From: Paraburkholderia sp. SG-MS1
GTDB taxonomy: Bacteria > Pseudomonadota > Gammaproteobacteria > Burkholderiales > Burkholderiaceae
DNA length: 62,637 nucleotides
NCBI RefSeq assembly: GCF_012275575.1
Contig: NZ_NPIH01000105.1
Coordinates: 1-62,637 of the forward strand
Reading direction: 5' to 3'
In this document: positions 9,889 to 20,317 of the stretch, one piece after another
Layout: each line of letters begins with the position of its first letter
Position numbering within the stretch: the stretch's first letter is position 1
Notes under the pieces: generated by a model
Seen by the model: only the letters and a program-made list of their open reading frames with translations
What the model was told of the DNA's origin: nothing
The model's database searches: none
Made by a program: the position numbers and the translations under genes

Positions 9889-11235
9889 TTGGCTAACAGC
9901 CCGAGTCTCGCAAAACCCGGTCGCGGCGCGGCGAAGTTTGGCGATCTGCGTCGGCGTGCAGTGTTCCTGCTGCTGGCGTTGATCGTCTATCGTATCGGCG
10001 CGCATATTCCGGTGCCGGGTATTGACCCGGACCAGCTGGCAAAGTTGTTCCAAAGCCAGTCGGGCGGCATCCTTGGCATGTTCAACATGTTTTCGGGTGG
10101 CGCACTTTCGCGGTTCACGATTTTCGCGCTGGGGATCATGCCGTACATTTCGGCGTCGATCATCATGCAGTTGCTGGCGATTGTCTCGCCGCAACTCGAA
10201 GCGCTGAAAAAGGAAGGTCAGGCGGGTCAACGGAAGATCACGCAGTACACGCGTATCTTTACGGTCCTGCTGGCGACGTTTCAGGCATTTGGCATTGCCG
10301 TCGCACTGGAAAATCAGCCGGGCCTGGTAATCGATCCGGGGATGGTGTTTCGGTTGACGACGGTCGTGACGCTGGTGACGGGCACGATGTTCCTGATGTG
10401 GCTGGGTGAGCAGATCACGGAGCGCGGGCTTGGCAACGGTATCTCGATCATCATTTTTGGCGGTATTGCGGCGGGTTTCCCGAACGCAATCGGTGGGCTT
10501 TTCGAACTGGTGCGAACAGGCTCGATGAGCATCATCTCGGCAATTATCGTGGTCGCGCTGATTGCTGCCGTGACGTATCTGGTGGTGTTCATCGAACGCG
10601 GCCAGCGCAAGATTCTTGTGAACTACGCCAAGCGGCAAGTCGGCAACAAGATTTACGGCGGGCAGTCTTCGCATCTGCCGCTGAAGCTGAACATGTCGGG
10701 TGTGATTCCGCCGATCTTCGCATCGTCGATCATTCTCTTCCCGGCAACTGTCCTGAACTGGTTTAGTTCGGGATCGCGTACCAGCTGGTTCGCAGACACG
10801 CTGCACAACGTGGCCGAAGCTCTCAAGCCCGGTCAACCCGTGTACGTGTTGCTGTACGCGTTGGCGATCGTCTTCTTCTGCTTCTTCTACACCGCACTGG
10901 TGTTCAACAGCAGGGAAACGGCCGACAACCTGAAAAAGAGTGGCGCTTTCGTCCCAGGCATCCGCCCGGGCGATCAAACGGCGCGATATATCGACCGTAT
11001 CCTCACGCGTTTGACGCTGGCTGGTGCGATCTACATCGTGTTTGTTTGTCTGCTGCCCGAATTTCTGGTGCTGCGCTGGAACGTGCCGTTTTATTTTGGT
11101 GGAACGTCGCTGCTGATCATTGTCGTCGTCACAATGGACTTCATGGCGCAGGTGCAGTCGTACGTTATGTCGCAACAGTATGAATCGCTGCTGAAGAAAG
11201 CTAATTTCAAAGGCGGCGGCGTCCCGATGCGTTGA
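9889..11235 (+). CDS. secY: Protein translocase subunit SecY, TTG start
   Basis: The product is 448 aa with about ten membrane segments. It begins [20 protein letters not shown] and includes [18 protein letters not shown] (TM2), the [11 protein letters not shown] loop and the C-terminal [19 protein letters not shown]. SecY is the channel of the Sec translocon. No ATG fits the conserved N-terminus; TTG at 9889 with GGAG eight bases upstream is the best start, with a weaker in-frame TTG at 9871. The rare start codon may limit expression relative to ribosomal proteins in the same message. Confidence 0.96.
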   Translation: MANSPSLAKPGRGAAKFGDLRRRAVFLLLALIVYRIGAHIPVPGIDPDQLAKLFQSQSGGILGMFNMFSGGALSRFTIFALGIMPYISASIIMQLLAIVSPQLEALKKEGQAGQRKITQYTRIFTVLLATFQAFGIAVALENQPGLVIDPGMVFRLTTVVTLVTGTMFLMWLGEQITERGLGNGISIIIFGGIAAGFPNAIGGLFELVRTGSMSIISAIIVVALIAAVTYLVVFIERGQRKILVNYAKRQVGNKIYGGQSSHLPLKLNMSGVIPPIFASSIILFPATVLNWFSSGSRTSWFADTLHNVAEALKPGQPVYVLLYALAIVFFCFFYTALVFNSRETADNLKKSGAFVPGIRPGDQTARYIDRILTRLTLAGAIYIVFVCLLPEFLVLRWNVPFYFGGTSLLIIVVVTMDFMAQVQSYVMSQQYESLLKKANFKGGGVPMR

Positions 11236-11243
11236 AAGGACTT

Positions 11244-11462
11244 ATGGCCAAAGACGATGTTATCCAGATGCAGGGTGAAGTCATCGAAAACCTGCCTAAC
11301 GCTACCTTCAGGGTGAAGCTGGAAAACGGCCATGTCGTATTGGGACACATATCTGGGAAGATGCGGATGCACTACATCCGAATTTTGCCGGGCGACAAGG
11401 TGACGGTTGAATTGACGCCTTACGATCTGTCGCGTGCGCGGATCGTGTTCCGGGCGAAGTGA
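11244..11462 (+). CDS. infA: Translation initiation factor IF-1
   Basis: The product is 72 aa, [20 protein letters not shown], an S1-like OB fold ending [15 protein letters not shown]-1 occupies the 30S A site during initiation. AAGGA lies seven bases before the ATG at 11244. It sits between secY and rpmJ, the betaproteobacterial arrangement. Confidence 0.96.
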   Translation: MAKDDVIQMQGEVIENLPNATFRVKLENGHVVLGHISGKMRMHYIRILPGDKVTVELTPYDLSRARIVFRAK

Positions 11463-11482
11463 TTTGAAAAAAGGGTAATATC

Positions 11483-11599
11483 ATGAAAGTGATGGCATCG
11501 GTTAAGCGCATTTGCCGCAATTGCAAGATCATCAAGCGCAAAGGCGTTGTGCGCGTGATTTGCAGTTCTGATCCGCGCCACAAACAGCGTCAAGGCTGA
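11483..11599 (+). CDS. rpmJ: 50S ribosomal protein L36 (zinc-binding type)
   Basis: The product is 38 aa: [20 protein letters not shown], then [18 protein letters not shown]. The C-x2-C-x12-C-x4-H ligand set is complete, so this is the zinc-containing form of L36, unlike the zinc-free S14 in the same cluster. The start at 11483 follows a weak AAGGG. It lies between infA and rpsM. Confidence 0.95.
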
Positions 11600-11640
11600 A
11601 CGCCGCGCTTTTGCTTGCGCTTTTTGTTTGAGGAAAAACA

Positions 11641-12006
11641 ATGGCTCGTATCGCAGGGGTTAACATCCCGAATCACCAGCATACTGAAATCGGCCTGACG
11701 GCTATTTACGGTATCGGCCGCACGCGCTCGCGCGACATTTGCGTCGCTGCTGGTGTGGCATTTTCGAAGAAGGTCAAAGACCTGAACGACGCAGACCTCG
11801 AAAAGCTGCGTGAAGAAGTCGGCAAGTTCATCGTTGAAGGCGATCTGCGCCGTGAAACGACGATGAACATTAAGCGCCTGATGGATCTCGGCTGCTACCG
11901 TGGCGTTCGGCATCGTAAGGGCTTGCCCCTGCGCGGCCAACGTACGCGTACGAATGCCCGTACGCGCAAGGGTCCGCGTCGTGCAGCGCAATCGCTGAAG
12001 AAGTAA
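11641..12006 (+). CDS. rpsM: 30S ribosomal protein S13
   Basis: The product is 121 aa, [20 protein letters not shown], with helix-hairpin-helix sequence [12 protein letters not shown] and the C-terminal [18 protein letters not shown] tail that touches P-site tRNA. It is the first gene of the alpha block, 41 bases after rpmJ, with GAGGAAAA upstream. Confidence 0.97.
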
Positions 12007-12034
12007 GCGGAACTGACAGTTACAGGAAAACGTA

Positions 12035-12439
12035 ATGGCTAAGGCTTCGAACAACTCCGCGGCGCAACGCGTTCGCAAGAAGGTCAAGAAGAACGTCGCC
12101 GAGGGCGTGGTTCACGTTCACGCGTCGTTCAACAACACCATCATTACGATCACCGATCGTCAAGGCAATGCACTTGCCTGGGCAACGTCGGGTGGTCAGG
12201 GCTTCAAGGGTTCGCGTAAATCGACCCCGTTTGCAGCTCAGGTGGCAGCCGAATCGGCAGGCCGCGTGGCGATGGAATACGGCGTCAAGAACCTCGAAGT
12301 GCGGATCAAGGGCCCCGGTCCTGGCCGCGAGTCGGCGGTGCGCGCGTTGCATGGTCTTGGTATCAAGATCACCGCGATCTCCGACGTGACTCCGGTGCCG
12401 CACAACGGCTGCCGTCCGCCGAAGCGTCGTCGTATCTAA
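12035..12439 (+). CDS. rpsK: 30S ribosomal protein S11
   Basis: The product is 134 aa and contains [20 protein letters not shown] and the C-terminal [16 protein letters not shown] signature. S11 forms the platform and contacts mRNA at the E site. It is followed by a 147-bp gap with two hairpins before rpsD. Confidence 0.97.
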   Translation: MAKASNNSAAQRVRKKVKKNVAEGVVHVHASFNNTIITITDRQGNALAWATSGGQGFKGSRKSTPFAAQVAAESAGRVAMEYGVKNLEVRIKGPGPGRESAVRALHGLGIKITAISDVTPVPHNGCRPPKRRRI

Positions 12440-12457
12440 GACGCGGGTGTTGCTAGC

Positions 12458-12562
12458 GCCTGTTGCCGCCCTACGCGGCGGCAGGCCGCTTGCGCTATTG
12501 AATTGACTAAGCCCACCGTTCGACCCAAAGGGTTCGGACTAGCGCGAATGCATGCGTTCGCG
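12458..12562 (+). other. Two hairpins in the rpsK-rpsD gap
   Basis: The 147-bp gap 12440-12586 holds a GC-rich stem (GCCTGTTGCCGCC at 12458-12470 with GGCGGCAGGC at 12477-12486) and a second perfect 6-bp stem (CGCGAA at 12543-12548 with TTCGCG at 12557-12562) about 25 bases before the rpsD start. Neither has a T tract, so they are not classic terminators. They could be processing sites or a binding site for S4, which regulates its own operon in E. coli; that role is inferred. Confidence 0.4.
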
Positions 12563-12586
12563 TGATTAATCATAGAAGGAATCAAC

Positions 12587-13210
12587 GTGGCACGTTATAT
12601 CGGCCCTAAGGCCAAGCTGTCCCGCCGTGAAGGCACTGACCTCTTCCTGAAGAGCGCCCGTCGTTCGCTCGCTGACAAATGTAAGCTTGACAGCAAGCCC
12701 GGCCAACATGGCCGCACTTCGGGTGCACGTACGTCCGACTACGGCACGCAGCTGCGCGAAAAGCAAAAAGTTAAGCGTATCTACGGTGTTCTCGAGCGTC
12801 AATTCCGCCGCTACTTCGCTGAAGCTGACCGCCTGAAGGGCAACACGGGTGAAAACCTGCTCCAGTTGCTCGAATCACGTCTGGACAATGTCGTGTATCG
12901 CATGGGCTTCGGCTCAACGCGCGCTGAAGCACGTCAGCTCGTGAGCCACAAGGCGATTATGGTGAACGGCGTCGTGTCGAACATCCCGTCGATGCAAGTG
13001 AAAGCAGGCGACGTTGTCGCAGTGCGCGAACAGAAGAAGAAGCAAGCGCGTATTCTCGAAGCGCTGTCGCTGGCTGAGCAAGGCGGTCTGCCGAGCTGGG
13101 TCGCTGTCGATTCGAAGAAATTCGAAGGCACGTTCAAGTCGAAGCCGGAACGCAGCGACATCGCTGGCGATATCAACGAAAGCCTGATCGTCGAATTGTA
13201 TTCGCGGTAA
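12587..13210 (+). CDS. rpsD: 30S ribosomal protein S4
   Basis: The product is 207 aa, [20 protein letters not shown]. It has the S4 RNA-binding domain ([20 protein letters not shown], then [10 protein letters not shown]) at about residues 95-150 and lacks the N-terminal zinc cysteines (C-minus type). S4 nucleates 16S 5'-domain assembly. AGAAGGA precedes the GTG start at 12587. Confidence 0.97.
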   Translation: MARYIGPKAKLSRREGTDLFLKSARRSLADKCKLDSKPGQHGRTSGARTSDYGTQLREKQKVKRIYGVLERQFRRYFAEADRLKGNTGENLLQLLESRLDNVVYRMGFGSTRAEARQLVSHKAIMVNGVVSNIPSMQVKAGDVVAVREQKKKQARILEALSLAEQGGLPSWVAVDSKKFEGTFKSKPERSDIAGDINESLIVELYSR

Positions 13211-13333
13211 TCGGATTAACGGCCGGGGCACCCGATTGCGTTGCGCAAGGGGGCGTCTCGGCTGTTTATTTTCAGGTTGTTACCGGTCAGCCTTATCGGT
13301 GTAACGAGCCGAGGGTATTGAAAAGGAAAACCT

Positions 13334-14311
13334 ATGCAAACCAGTTTGTTGAAGCCCAAGATCATCGCAGTTGAATCGCTTGGCGAGAGCCACGCGAAAG
13401 TGGTCATGGAACCGTTTGAACGCGGTTACGGCCACACCTTGGGTAACGCGCTCCGGCGCGTGCTGCTGTCGTCGATGGTGGGCTACGCGCCGACCGAAGT
13501 GACGATCGCAGGCGTCGTACATGAGTATTCGACGCTCGACGGTGTGCAAGAGGATGTGGTCAACCTGTTGTTGAACCTGAAGGGCGTCGTGTTCAAGCTA
13601 CATAACCGTGATGAAGTCACGGTTACGCTGCGTAAGGACGGCGAAGGCGTCGTCACCGCTGGCGACATCGAACTCGCGCACGATTGCGAAGTGATCAACC
13701 CGGATCACGTGATTGCGCATCTGTCGAAGGGCGGCAAGCTCGACGTGCAGATCAAGGTCGAAAAGGGCCGCGGCTACGTGCCGGGCAATGTGCGTCGTTA
13801 TGGCGAAGAGTCGGCTAAGATCATCGGCCGTATCGTGCTGGACGCCTCGTTCTCGCCGGTTCGTCGTGTGAGCTACGCCGTGGAAAGTGCTCGCGTCGAA
13901 CAGCGTACCGATCTCGACAAGCTCGTGATGAACATCGAAACCAACGGTGTGATCTCGCCGGAAGAAGCGATCCGTCAATCGGCGCGCATTCTGGTCGATC
14001 AGCTGTCGGTGTTCGCTGCACTGGAAGGCACGGAAGCAACGGCTGAAGCGCCGTCGCGTGCACCGCAGATCGATCCGATCCTGCTGCGTCCGGTCGATGA
14101 TCTTGAACTGACGGTTCGTTCCGCGAACTGCCTGAAGGCCGAGAACATCTACTACATCGGCGACCTGATCCAGCGTACGGAAAACGAGCTGCTCAAGACT
14201 CCGAATCTGGGCCGCAAGTCGCTGAACGAAATCAAGGAAGTACTGGCGTCGCGTGGTTTGACGCTTGGCATGAAGCTCGAAAATTGGCCGCCCGCAGGGC
14301 TGGACAAGTAA
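13334..14311 (+). CDS. rpoA: RNA polymerase alpha subunit
   Basis: The product is 325 aa. The N-terminal dimerisation domain ([20 protein letters not shown] at about 30-50) is followed by a linker with [10 protein letters not shown] and the C-terminal domain ([20 protein letters not shown], then [20 protein letters not shown]) that binds UP elements and activators. AAGGAAAA precedes the ATG. A strong terminator follows directly (14357-14399), so rpoA ends a transcript here. Confidence 0.98.
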   Translation: MQTSLLKPKIIAVESLGESHAKVVMEPFERGYGHTLGNALRRVLLSSMVGYAPTEVTIAGVVHEYSTLDGVQEDVVNLLLNLKGVVFKLHNRDEVTVTLRKDGEGVVTAGDIELAHDCEVINPDHVIAHLSKGGKLDVQIKVEKGRGYVPGNVRRYGEESAKIIGRIVLDASFSPVRRVSYAVESARVEQRTDLDKLVMNIETNGVISPEEAIRQSARILVDQLSVFAALEGTEATAEAPSRAPQIDPILLRPVDDLELTVRSANCLKAENIYYIGDLIQRTENELLKTPNLGRKSLNEIKEVLASRGLTLGMKLENWPPAGLDK

Positions 14312-14356
14312 GTCGAGTAGCGATCCCGGGACAGAAACCCGCCCGCTGCACTGGCA

Positions 14357-14399
14357 AAGACGCGGATTTTCCTTTAAAATCCGCGTCTTGTCTTTTTTT
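14357..14399 (+). terminator. Strong intrinsic terminator between rpoA and rplQ
   Basis: AAGACGCGGATTTT (14357-14370) pairs perfectly over 14 bp with 14376-14389 across a 5-nt loop. It is followed by GTC and seven T's. It lies 45 bases after the rpoA stop and 86 bases before the rplQ start, so most transcripts should end before rplQ. Confidence 0.85.
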
Positions 14400-14484
14400 A
14401 CTACCGGCCCGTGCACTCGCTACTTTCGGGTAGATTGAGCGCGATAGAAGAGCTGGACCAAAACTTTGAATCGAAGGAATTAAC

Positions 14485-14877
14485 ATGCGTCACCGTCATG
14501 GTCTGCGGAAACTGAACCGCACGAGCAGCCACCGTCTGGCAATGCTCCGTAATATGTCCAACTCGCTGATCGCGCACGAAGTCATCAAGACCACGCTGCC
14601 GAAGGCGAAAGAACTCCGTAAAGTCGTCGAGCCGCTGATCACGCTTGGCAAGAAGCCCTCGCTGGCAAATCGTCGTCTGGCGTTCAACCGCCTGCGCGAT
14701 CGTGACTCGGTCACTAAGCTGTTCGAGGTTCTGGGCCCGCGTTACGCTACCCGCCCGGGCGGCTACCTGCGCGTCCTGAAGTTCGGCTTCCGCGTCGGCG
14801 ACAACGCACCGATGGCACTGGTCGAACTGCTTGATCGTCCGGAAGTTGAAGAAGTTGAAGTGCAAGAAGCTGAGTAA
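14485..14877 (+). CDS. rplQ: 50S ribosomal protein L17
   Basis: The product is 130 aa, [20 protein letters not shown], then [22 protein letters not shown] and an acidic C-terminal tail rich in EVEEVE. L17 binds 23S rRNA near the tunnel exit. It is the last gene of the alpha block but is separated from rpoA by a strong terminator, so it may need its own promoter in 14400-14484; I could not identify a convincing one. A terminator follows. Confidence 0.97.
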   Translation: MRHRHGLRKLNRTSSHRLAMLRNMSNSLIAHEVIKTTLPKAKELRKVVEPLITLGKKPSLANRRLAFNRLRDRDSVTKLFEVLGPRYATRPGGYLRVLKFGFRVGDNAPMALVELLDRPEVEEVEVQEAE

Positions 14878-14895
14878 GCTTTTTTCGCTGCAAAG

Positions 14896-14926
14896 AAAAG
14901 CCAGGCGCGTAGCCTGGCTTTTTTGT
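14896..14926 (+). terminator. Terminator of rplQ
   Basis: AAAAGCCAGGC (14896-14906) pairs with 14912-14922 over 11 bp with a 5-nt loop, followed by TTGTTTTT. It ends the ribosomal protein region. Confidence 0.85.
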
Positions 14927-15064
14927 TTTTGGACGCTCATTTGCCATTGAGGCGCCCGTTCACTCAGGGCCAAATGCTGCGCGTCTGCCGCGAGGCCATC
15001 AGCGGCGCCATAAGGCTAGGTGATACGATATCGACACCTGAATCGTGCGGCGCCGGAGCCTTTA

Positions 15065-15397
15065 GTGAGTGTGAATGTGATCCTGATTCTGACCACGGTG
15101 CCGGATGCGGCCGTCGCTCAGAAGCTCGCCGCAGATGCGCTGGCCGCGCGTTTATGCGCGTGCGTCACGCAACTAGGCAGCGTGCAGTCGAGCTATCACT
15201 GGCAGGGCAAAATCGAAACTGCGCAGGAGATCCAGTTGCTGTTCAAGACGAGCGCCTTACGTGCGCTTGAACTCGAGCAGTACATACTGGCTCACCATCC
15301 CTACGACACGCCGGAAATCCTTTCGTGGCAAGCGACGGCATCGGCCGCGTATGGCCAGTGGATCACTGCTGAAACCCAACGTCCTTTCCATGTTTAA
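15065..15397 (+). CDS. cutA: CutA1-like divalent cation tolerance protein
   Basis: The product is 110 aa from GTG at 15065 (GGAG six bases upstream; GTGs at 15071 and 15077 are alternatives). It has the CutA core: LTTVPDAAVAQKLAADALAA, LCACVTQLGSVQSSYHWQGK, LLFKTSALRALELEQYILAH and HPYDTPEILS. CutA1 proteins are trimeric ferredoxin-like proteins linked to copper tolerance in E. coli; the molecular role is not settled. The dsbD start lies inside its last codons (8-base overlap), as in the E. coli cutA-dsbD operon. Confidence 0.88.
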   Translation: MSVNVILILTTVPDAAVAQKLAADALAARLCACVTQLGSVQSSYHWQGKIETAQEIQLLFKTSALRALELEQYILAHHPYDTPEILSWQATASAAYGQWITAETQRPFHV

Positions 15398-17264
15398 CGG
15401 TCTCGACCGGCGCGCGCGTCATGCGCTGCGCACCGTATTTTTCCTGCTCGGTTGCGTAATCCTCGCGCAGTTCGCCACGCCCGCCCGCGCCGCTGACGAC
15501 TTTCTGGATCCTGCCGTCGCGTTCAAATTCAGTGCGAGCGAGAAGCCCGGTGAAGTGATCGTGACGTACAAGATCGCCGATGGCTATTACATGTACCGCG
15601 AGCGTTTCGCGTTTGTGACCCGGAACGGCGTGGCCGCGATTGGCGAGCCGCAGTTGCCGGCTGGCCACGTGAAGTTCGATCAGACGTTCAACAAGGACGT
15701 GGAGACTTACCGCAACGAGCTTACGATCCGCATCCCCGTCACTCAAGCGAAGGCGCCGTTCGACCTGGCGGTCACGTCGCAGGGCTGCGCTGATGCCGGC
15801 ATTTGCTATCCGCCGATGGAGCGCGTGTACCGGGTGAGCGGCGAAGCCTTGCATGCCGCCGGCAGCGCGGCGGCCGCCACGGCGGCGACGCAGCAATCCA
15901 CGGCGGGCGACGAGCCTTGGTACGAGCGCGCCACCAGCGCCGACTACGCGCAGTCGTTGCTGCAGCGTGGTGGCCTGCTGGCGATTGTCGGGCTCTATTT
16001 CGTCGCGGGCGCCGTACTCAGCCTGCTGCCGTGCTCATATCCGATGATCCCGATCCTGTCGGCGATCATCATCGGTGAAGGCGCGCGGGTCACGCGTGCC
16101 CGCGGTTTCGCGCTATCGCTGGCCTACGTGATCGGCATGGCGCTCGTGTACACCGCACTGGGCGTGGCGGCGGCGCTGATCGGACAGAGCCTCGGGGCAT
16201 GGCTTCAAAACCCGTGGATACTCGGCGCATTCGGCGTTCTGCTGACCATTTTCGCGCTGACGCTGATCGCCGGTTTCGACATCGCGCTGCCGCAGCGCTG
16301 GCAAGAGGGGCTGTCGCGTGCATCGCGCGGGCGTTCGGGCGGCAAATTCGCCGCCGTCGCCATAATGGGCGCGTTGTCTGCGCTGGTGGTCGGTGCGTGC
16401 ATGACCGCACCGCTTTTTGCCGTCCTGGCCTTCATCGCGCATACCGGCGATGCCATGCTTGGCGGCGCCGCGCTGTTTTCGATGGGACTCGGTCTCGGTG
16501 TGCCGCTTCTGATCGTCGGGCTTGGAGCCGGCACTCTGCTGCCGCGCGCGGGCGCATGGATGGATGGCGTCAAGGTCTTCTTCGGCGTCGTGCTGCTTGC
16601 GGCGGCGCTGTGGATAGTTTGGCCCGTGCTTGGCGCGGCTGCGACGATGCTCTTGAGCGCGCTCTGGTTGCTGATCGCGGCGGCTTCGCTTGGGTTATTT
16701 TCCGGGCCGGTTGTCGGCGGGTCCGTCTGGCAGCGGTTGGGCCGCGGAATCGGCGCGGCGCTTGCAGTCTGGGCGGCGGTGCTATTGGTCGGTCTGGCTG
16801 CGGGATCGTCAGATCCCCTGCGGCCGCTCGCCGTGTTGGCCGCGCGCGGCGCAGAGGTCGGCACGGTGAATGCCTCCAGCAAGGTGGGCGCGGCGCCGCA
16901 AGGGGCTCTGATGTTTGCTATGGTCCGTTCATCGAGTGAACTCGACCAGGCCGTCAAAACGGCTGCACAGCCCGCCATGCTCGATTTTTATGCGGACTGG
17001 TGCGTGAGTTGCAAGGAAATGGAGAAATTCACCTTCAGCGACCCGCGCGTTCAGGCGAAATTGAAGCAGATGAACCTGCTGCGTGCCGACGTCACTGCAA
17101 ACAACGTCGACGATCAGGCGTTGCTCAAGCGCTTCAGCTTGTTCGGGCCGCCGGGGATCATCTTTTTCGATCAGGGCGGCAAGGAAGTGTTGCGCGTCGT
17201 GGGATATGAGTCGGCGGATAAATTCTTGCGCACGCTGGATCGCGTGGGCGCGTCAGGAGCGTAA
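15390..17264 (+). CDS. dsbD: Thiol:disulfide interchange protein DsbD
   Basis: The product is 624 aa. A signal peptide (cleavage near ARA34) leads an alpha domain with the Cys133/Cys139 pair (CADAGIC). A transmembrane beta domain follows with LLPCSYPMIPILS and GACMTAPLFAVLAF, then a C-terminal thioredoxin domain with CVSC at about 538-541 (DFYADWCVSCKEM). DsbD carries electrons from cytoplasmic thioredoxin to periplasmic DsbC and cytochrome c maturation thiols. It overlaps cutA by 8 bases, implying coupled translation. The nearby ResB/CcsB genes need this kind of reductant. Confidence 0.95.
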   Translation: MFNGLDRRARHALRTVFFLLGCVILAQFATPARAADDFLDPAVAFKFSASEKPGEVIVTYKIADGYYMYRERFAFVTRNGVAAIGEPQLPAGHVKFDQTFNKDVETYRNELTIRIPVTQAKAPFDLAVTSQGCADAGICYPPMERVYRVSGEALHAAGSAAAATAATQQSTAGDEPWYERATSADYAQSLLQRGGLLAIVGLYFVAGAVLSLLPCSYPMIPILSAIIIGEGARVTRARGFALSLAYVIGMALVYTALGVAAALIGQSLGAWLQNPWILGAFGVLLTIFALTLIAGFDIALPQRWQEGLSRASRGRSGGKFAAVAIMGALSALVVGACMTAPLFAVLAFIAHTGDAMLGGAALFSMGLGLGVPLLIVGLGAGTLLPRAGAWMDGVKVFFGVVLLAAALWIVWPVLGAAATMLLSALWLLIAAASLGLFSGPVVGGSVWQRLGRGIGAALAVWAAVLLVGLAAGSSDPLRPLAVLAARGAEVGTVNASSKVGAAPQGALMFAMVRSSSELDQAVKTAAQPAMLDFYADWCVSCKEMEKFTFSDPRVQAKLKQMNLLRADVTANNVDDQALLKRFSLFGPPGIIFFDQGGKEVLRVVGYESADKFLRTLDRVGASGA

Positions 17265-17346
17265 CGCGCCCTGACATCAGGGAAATGGCAGCACGGACAC
17301 TGATCCCAGAACAGCCGAACTGACGCAATCGACATCCCGGCATAAA

Positions 17347-17384
17347 AAAACGGAGCCACGCCTGATAAAGCCCGTCTCCGTTTT
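17347..17384. terminator. Bidirectional terminator between dsbD and hemB
   Basis: AAAACGGAG (17347-17355) pairs with CTCCGTTTT (17376-17384), with further pairing possible inside. A tracts on the left and T's on the right give a usable terminator on both strands for the convergent dsbD and hemB genes. Confidence 0.75.
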
Positions 17385-17433
17385 GCATAGCGCCTGAACA
17401 ATCCAGGCCGCCGCAAACAGGCGGCCTGTCAGC

Positions 17434-18632
<1,199 letters not shown>

Positions 18633-18679
18633 ATGCGCAGCCGGTTGGCACTTTGTTCCATCCGAGCCGGTGGCCGAAC

Positions 18680-19333
18680 TTACTGCGCGCCGTCCGTTTC
18701 GCCCTTCGCACCGGGGATCAGCCAGCTTTCGATCAACGCGTGCGCTTCGTCGATCCCGACGCGCTTGAGCGCCGAGAACAGTTGCGCGGTCAACTCGCCC
18801 TGATAGCCGGCGGTGCGGTATTCGGCCAGCCCTTTCTGCGTGGCGCGCAAGGCGTTCACGCTTTCCTGTCGCGTCAATTTGTCGCATTTGGTGAGCAGCG
18901 TGTGGATCGGCTTGCCGGTCGGCGCGAACCACTCGACCATGCGGCGGTCCAGTTCGGTCAGAGGGCGGCGCGAGTCCATCATCAGGATCATGCCGCGCAA
19001 TTGCGATCGCGATTGCAGATACGTGGACAGCAGCGCTTCCCAGTGAGCCTTGGCTGCGCCCGGCACTTCCGCGTAACCGTAGCCCGGCAGATCCACCAGA
19101 TGCGCGGTCGGCTCGTCCGCCTTGCCCACCGAAAAGTAATTGATGTGCTGCGTGCGGCCCGGCGTTTTACTGGCGAAGGCGAGACGCTTCTGATTGCACA
19201 GGATATTGATGGCCATCGACTTGCCCGCGTTCGAGCGTCCCGCAAAGGCGATCTCGGGTTGTGAGGTCGCCGGCAGATCGCGCAGATGATTGACGGTCGT
19301 GAAAAAGCGGGATTGGTGGAGCAGGAAGGACAT
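18680..19333 (-). CDS. engB: Ribosome biogenesis GTPase EngB (YihA/YsxC)
   Basis: The product is 217 aa, beginning [20 protein letters not shown]. GTPase motifs are in order: G1 GRSNAGKS, G2 region [12 protein letters not shown]3 DLPGYG and G4 TKCDKL. EngB acts in late 50S subunit assembly. Its P-loop ends GKSMAIN, where many homologues have GKSTAIN or GKSSAIN, so the residue after the coordinating Ser is Met. The chosen ATG at 19333 matches family N-termini; the upstream in-frame ATG adds only unrelated residues. Confidence 0.93.
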   Translation of the reverse strand: MSFLLHQSRFFTTVNHLRDLPATSQPEIAFAGRSNAGKSMAINILCNQKRLAFASKTPGRTQHINYFSVGKADEPTAHLVDLPGYGYAEVPGAAKAHWEALLSTYLQSRSQLRGMILMMDSRRPLTELDRRMVEWFAPTGKPIHTLLTKCDKLTRQESVNALRATQKGLAEYRTAGYQGELTAQLFSALKRVGIDEAHALIESWLIPGAKGETDGAQ

Positions 19334-19549
19334 GATCAGGCCAGGATTCGAGACGCCGGGGAACCCGGAGTGGGGACGGGTCAAGCCCGACTGGCGTCTT
19401 AGCGATTAGCGAGTTATTGTACAATACGATGGTTTACTGAAAACCTGAGGGGGCCAGCCCGCGTGCCTTGGCGGCTTCTGGCGGTCACTCGGTCGCCGTC
19501 GTATTTTGCAAAACCTCTAAAATCCCACAAGACGAGACAGGGTGTGCGA

Positions 19550-20203
19550 ATGAATCGACTGAGCAAGACTCTGATGGTGCTTCATGTAGCGGCAGGTCTT
19601 TCAGGTTTGGCAATTCAGGCACGAGCAGCAGATCCGGCGAAGCCGGACGTCAATCGGGGGCAGGCAATCGCAGTGCAGGTATGCGCGTCGTGTCACGGCG
19701 CGGACGGCAACAGTGCCGGCGGTGCCTATCCGAAGCTGGCGGGCCAGCATCCCGAGTATCTCGTCAAGCAGCTGCAGGATTTCAAGATTCAGCCGGGCGC
19801 GAAGCAGCCCGCGCGCAACAATGCGATCATGGCGGGTATGGCCGCGGCGCTCTCCGAACCGGACATGGTCAACGTCGCCGCTTATTTCGCGTCGCAGACC
19901 CCGAAGCCCGGCTATGCGCATAACAAGGACACTGTCGCGCTCGGTCAGAGAATTTATCGAGGCGGGATTGCCGACAAGGGCGTGCCGGCATGCGCAAGCT
20001 GCCATGGCCCGACCGGTCAGGGGATCCCATCGCAATTCCCGCGTATGTCGGGACAATGGGCGGAATACTCAGTGGCGCAGTTGGCCGCGTTCACGCAAGG
20101 GCCTGGCGCACGCAACAACAACGAGGCGATGCATACCATTGCATCGCGTCTGTCGGACAGCGAGATCAAGGCTGTGGCCGATTACATTGCGGGCTTGCGT
20201 TAA
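19550..20203 (+). CDS. Dihaem cytochrome c4-like protein
   Basis: The product is 217 aa. A signal peptide (MNRLSKTLMVLHVAAGLSGL, cleaved near ARA) is followed by two class I cytochrome domains, each with CASCHG haem-attachment motifs (CASCHGADGN and CASCHGPTGQ) and candidate Met ligands. c4 cytochromes carry electrons in the periplasm to terminal oxidases. It stands just upstream of resB-ccsB, which would attach its haem. An own terminator follows, so it is probably monocistronic. Confidence 0.9.
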   Translation: MNRLSKTLMVLHVAAGLSGLAIQARAADPAKPDVNRGQAIAVQVCASCHGADGNSAGGAYPKLAGQHPEYLVKQLQDFKIQPGAKQPARNNAIMAGMAAALSEPDMVNVAAYFASQTPKPGYAHNKDTVALGQRIYRGGIADKGVPACASCHGPTGQGIPSQFPRMSGQWAEYSVAQLAAFTQGPGARNNNEAMHTIASRLSDSEIKAVADYIAGLR

Positions 20204-20251
20204 AAGTCCGCTCGCAAGCGCAACCGGCCCGGCGAGGCCGGTACAAACAAG

Positions 20252-20297
20252 AAAAGGGTGAGGGCGTCGCGCGTACGACAGCCCTTCACCCTTTTTT
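20252..20297 (+). terminator. Terminator of the cytochrome c4-like gene
   Basis: AAAAGGGTGAGGGC (20252-20265) pairs with GCCCTTCACCCTTTT (from 20281) with one bulged base, followed by a T tract. It lies about 20 bases before resB, so resB-ccsB probably need a promoter inside or close to this region, or rely on read-through. Confidence 0.8.
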
Positions 20298-20317
20298 GCT
20301 GTTTAGTCGGAGTTTGA

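Noticed and set aside
14400..14484. Promoter for rplQ
   Set aside because: TAGATT and other weak -10 matches lack a -35 at acceptable spacing, so no promoter is called.
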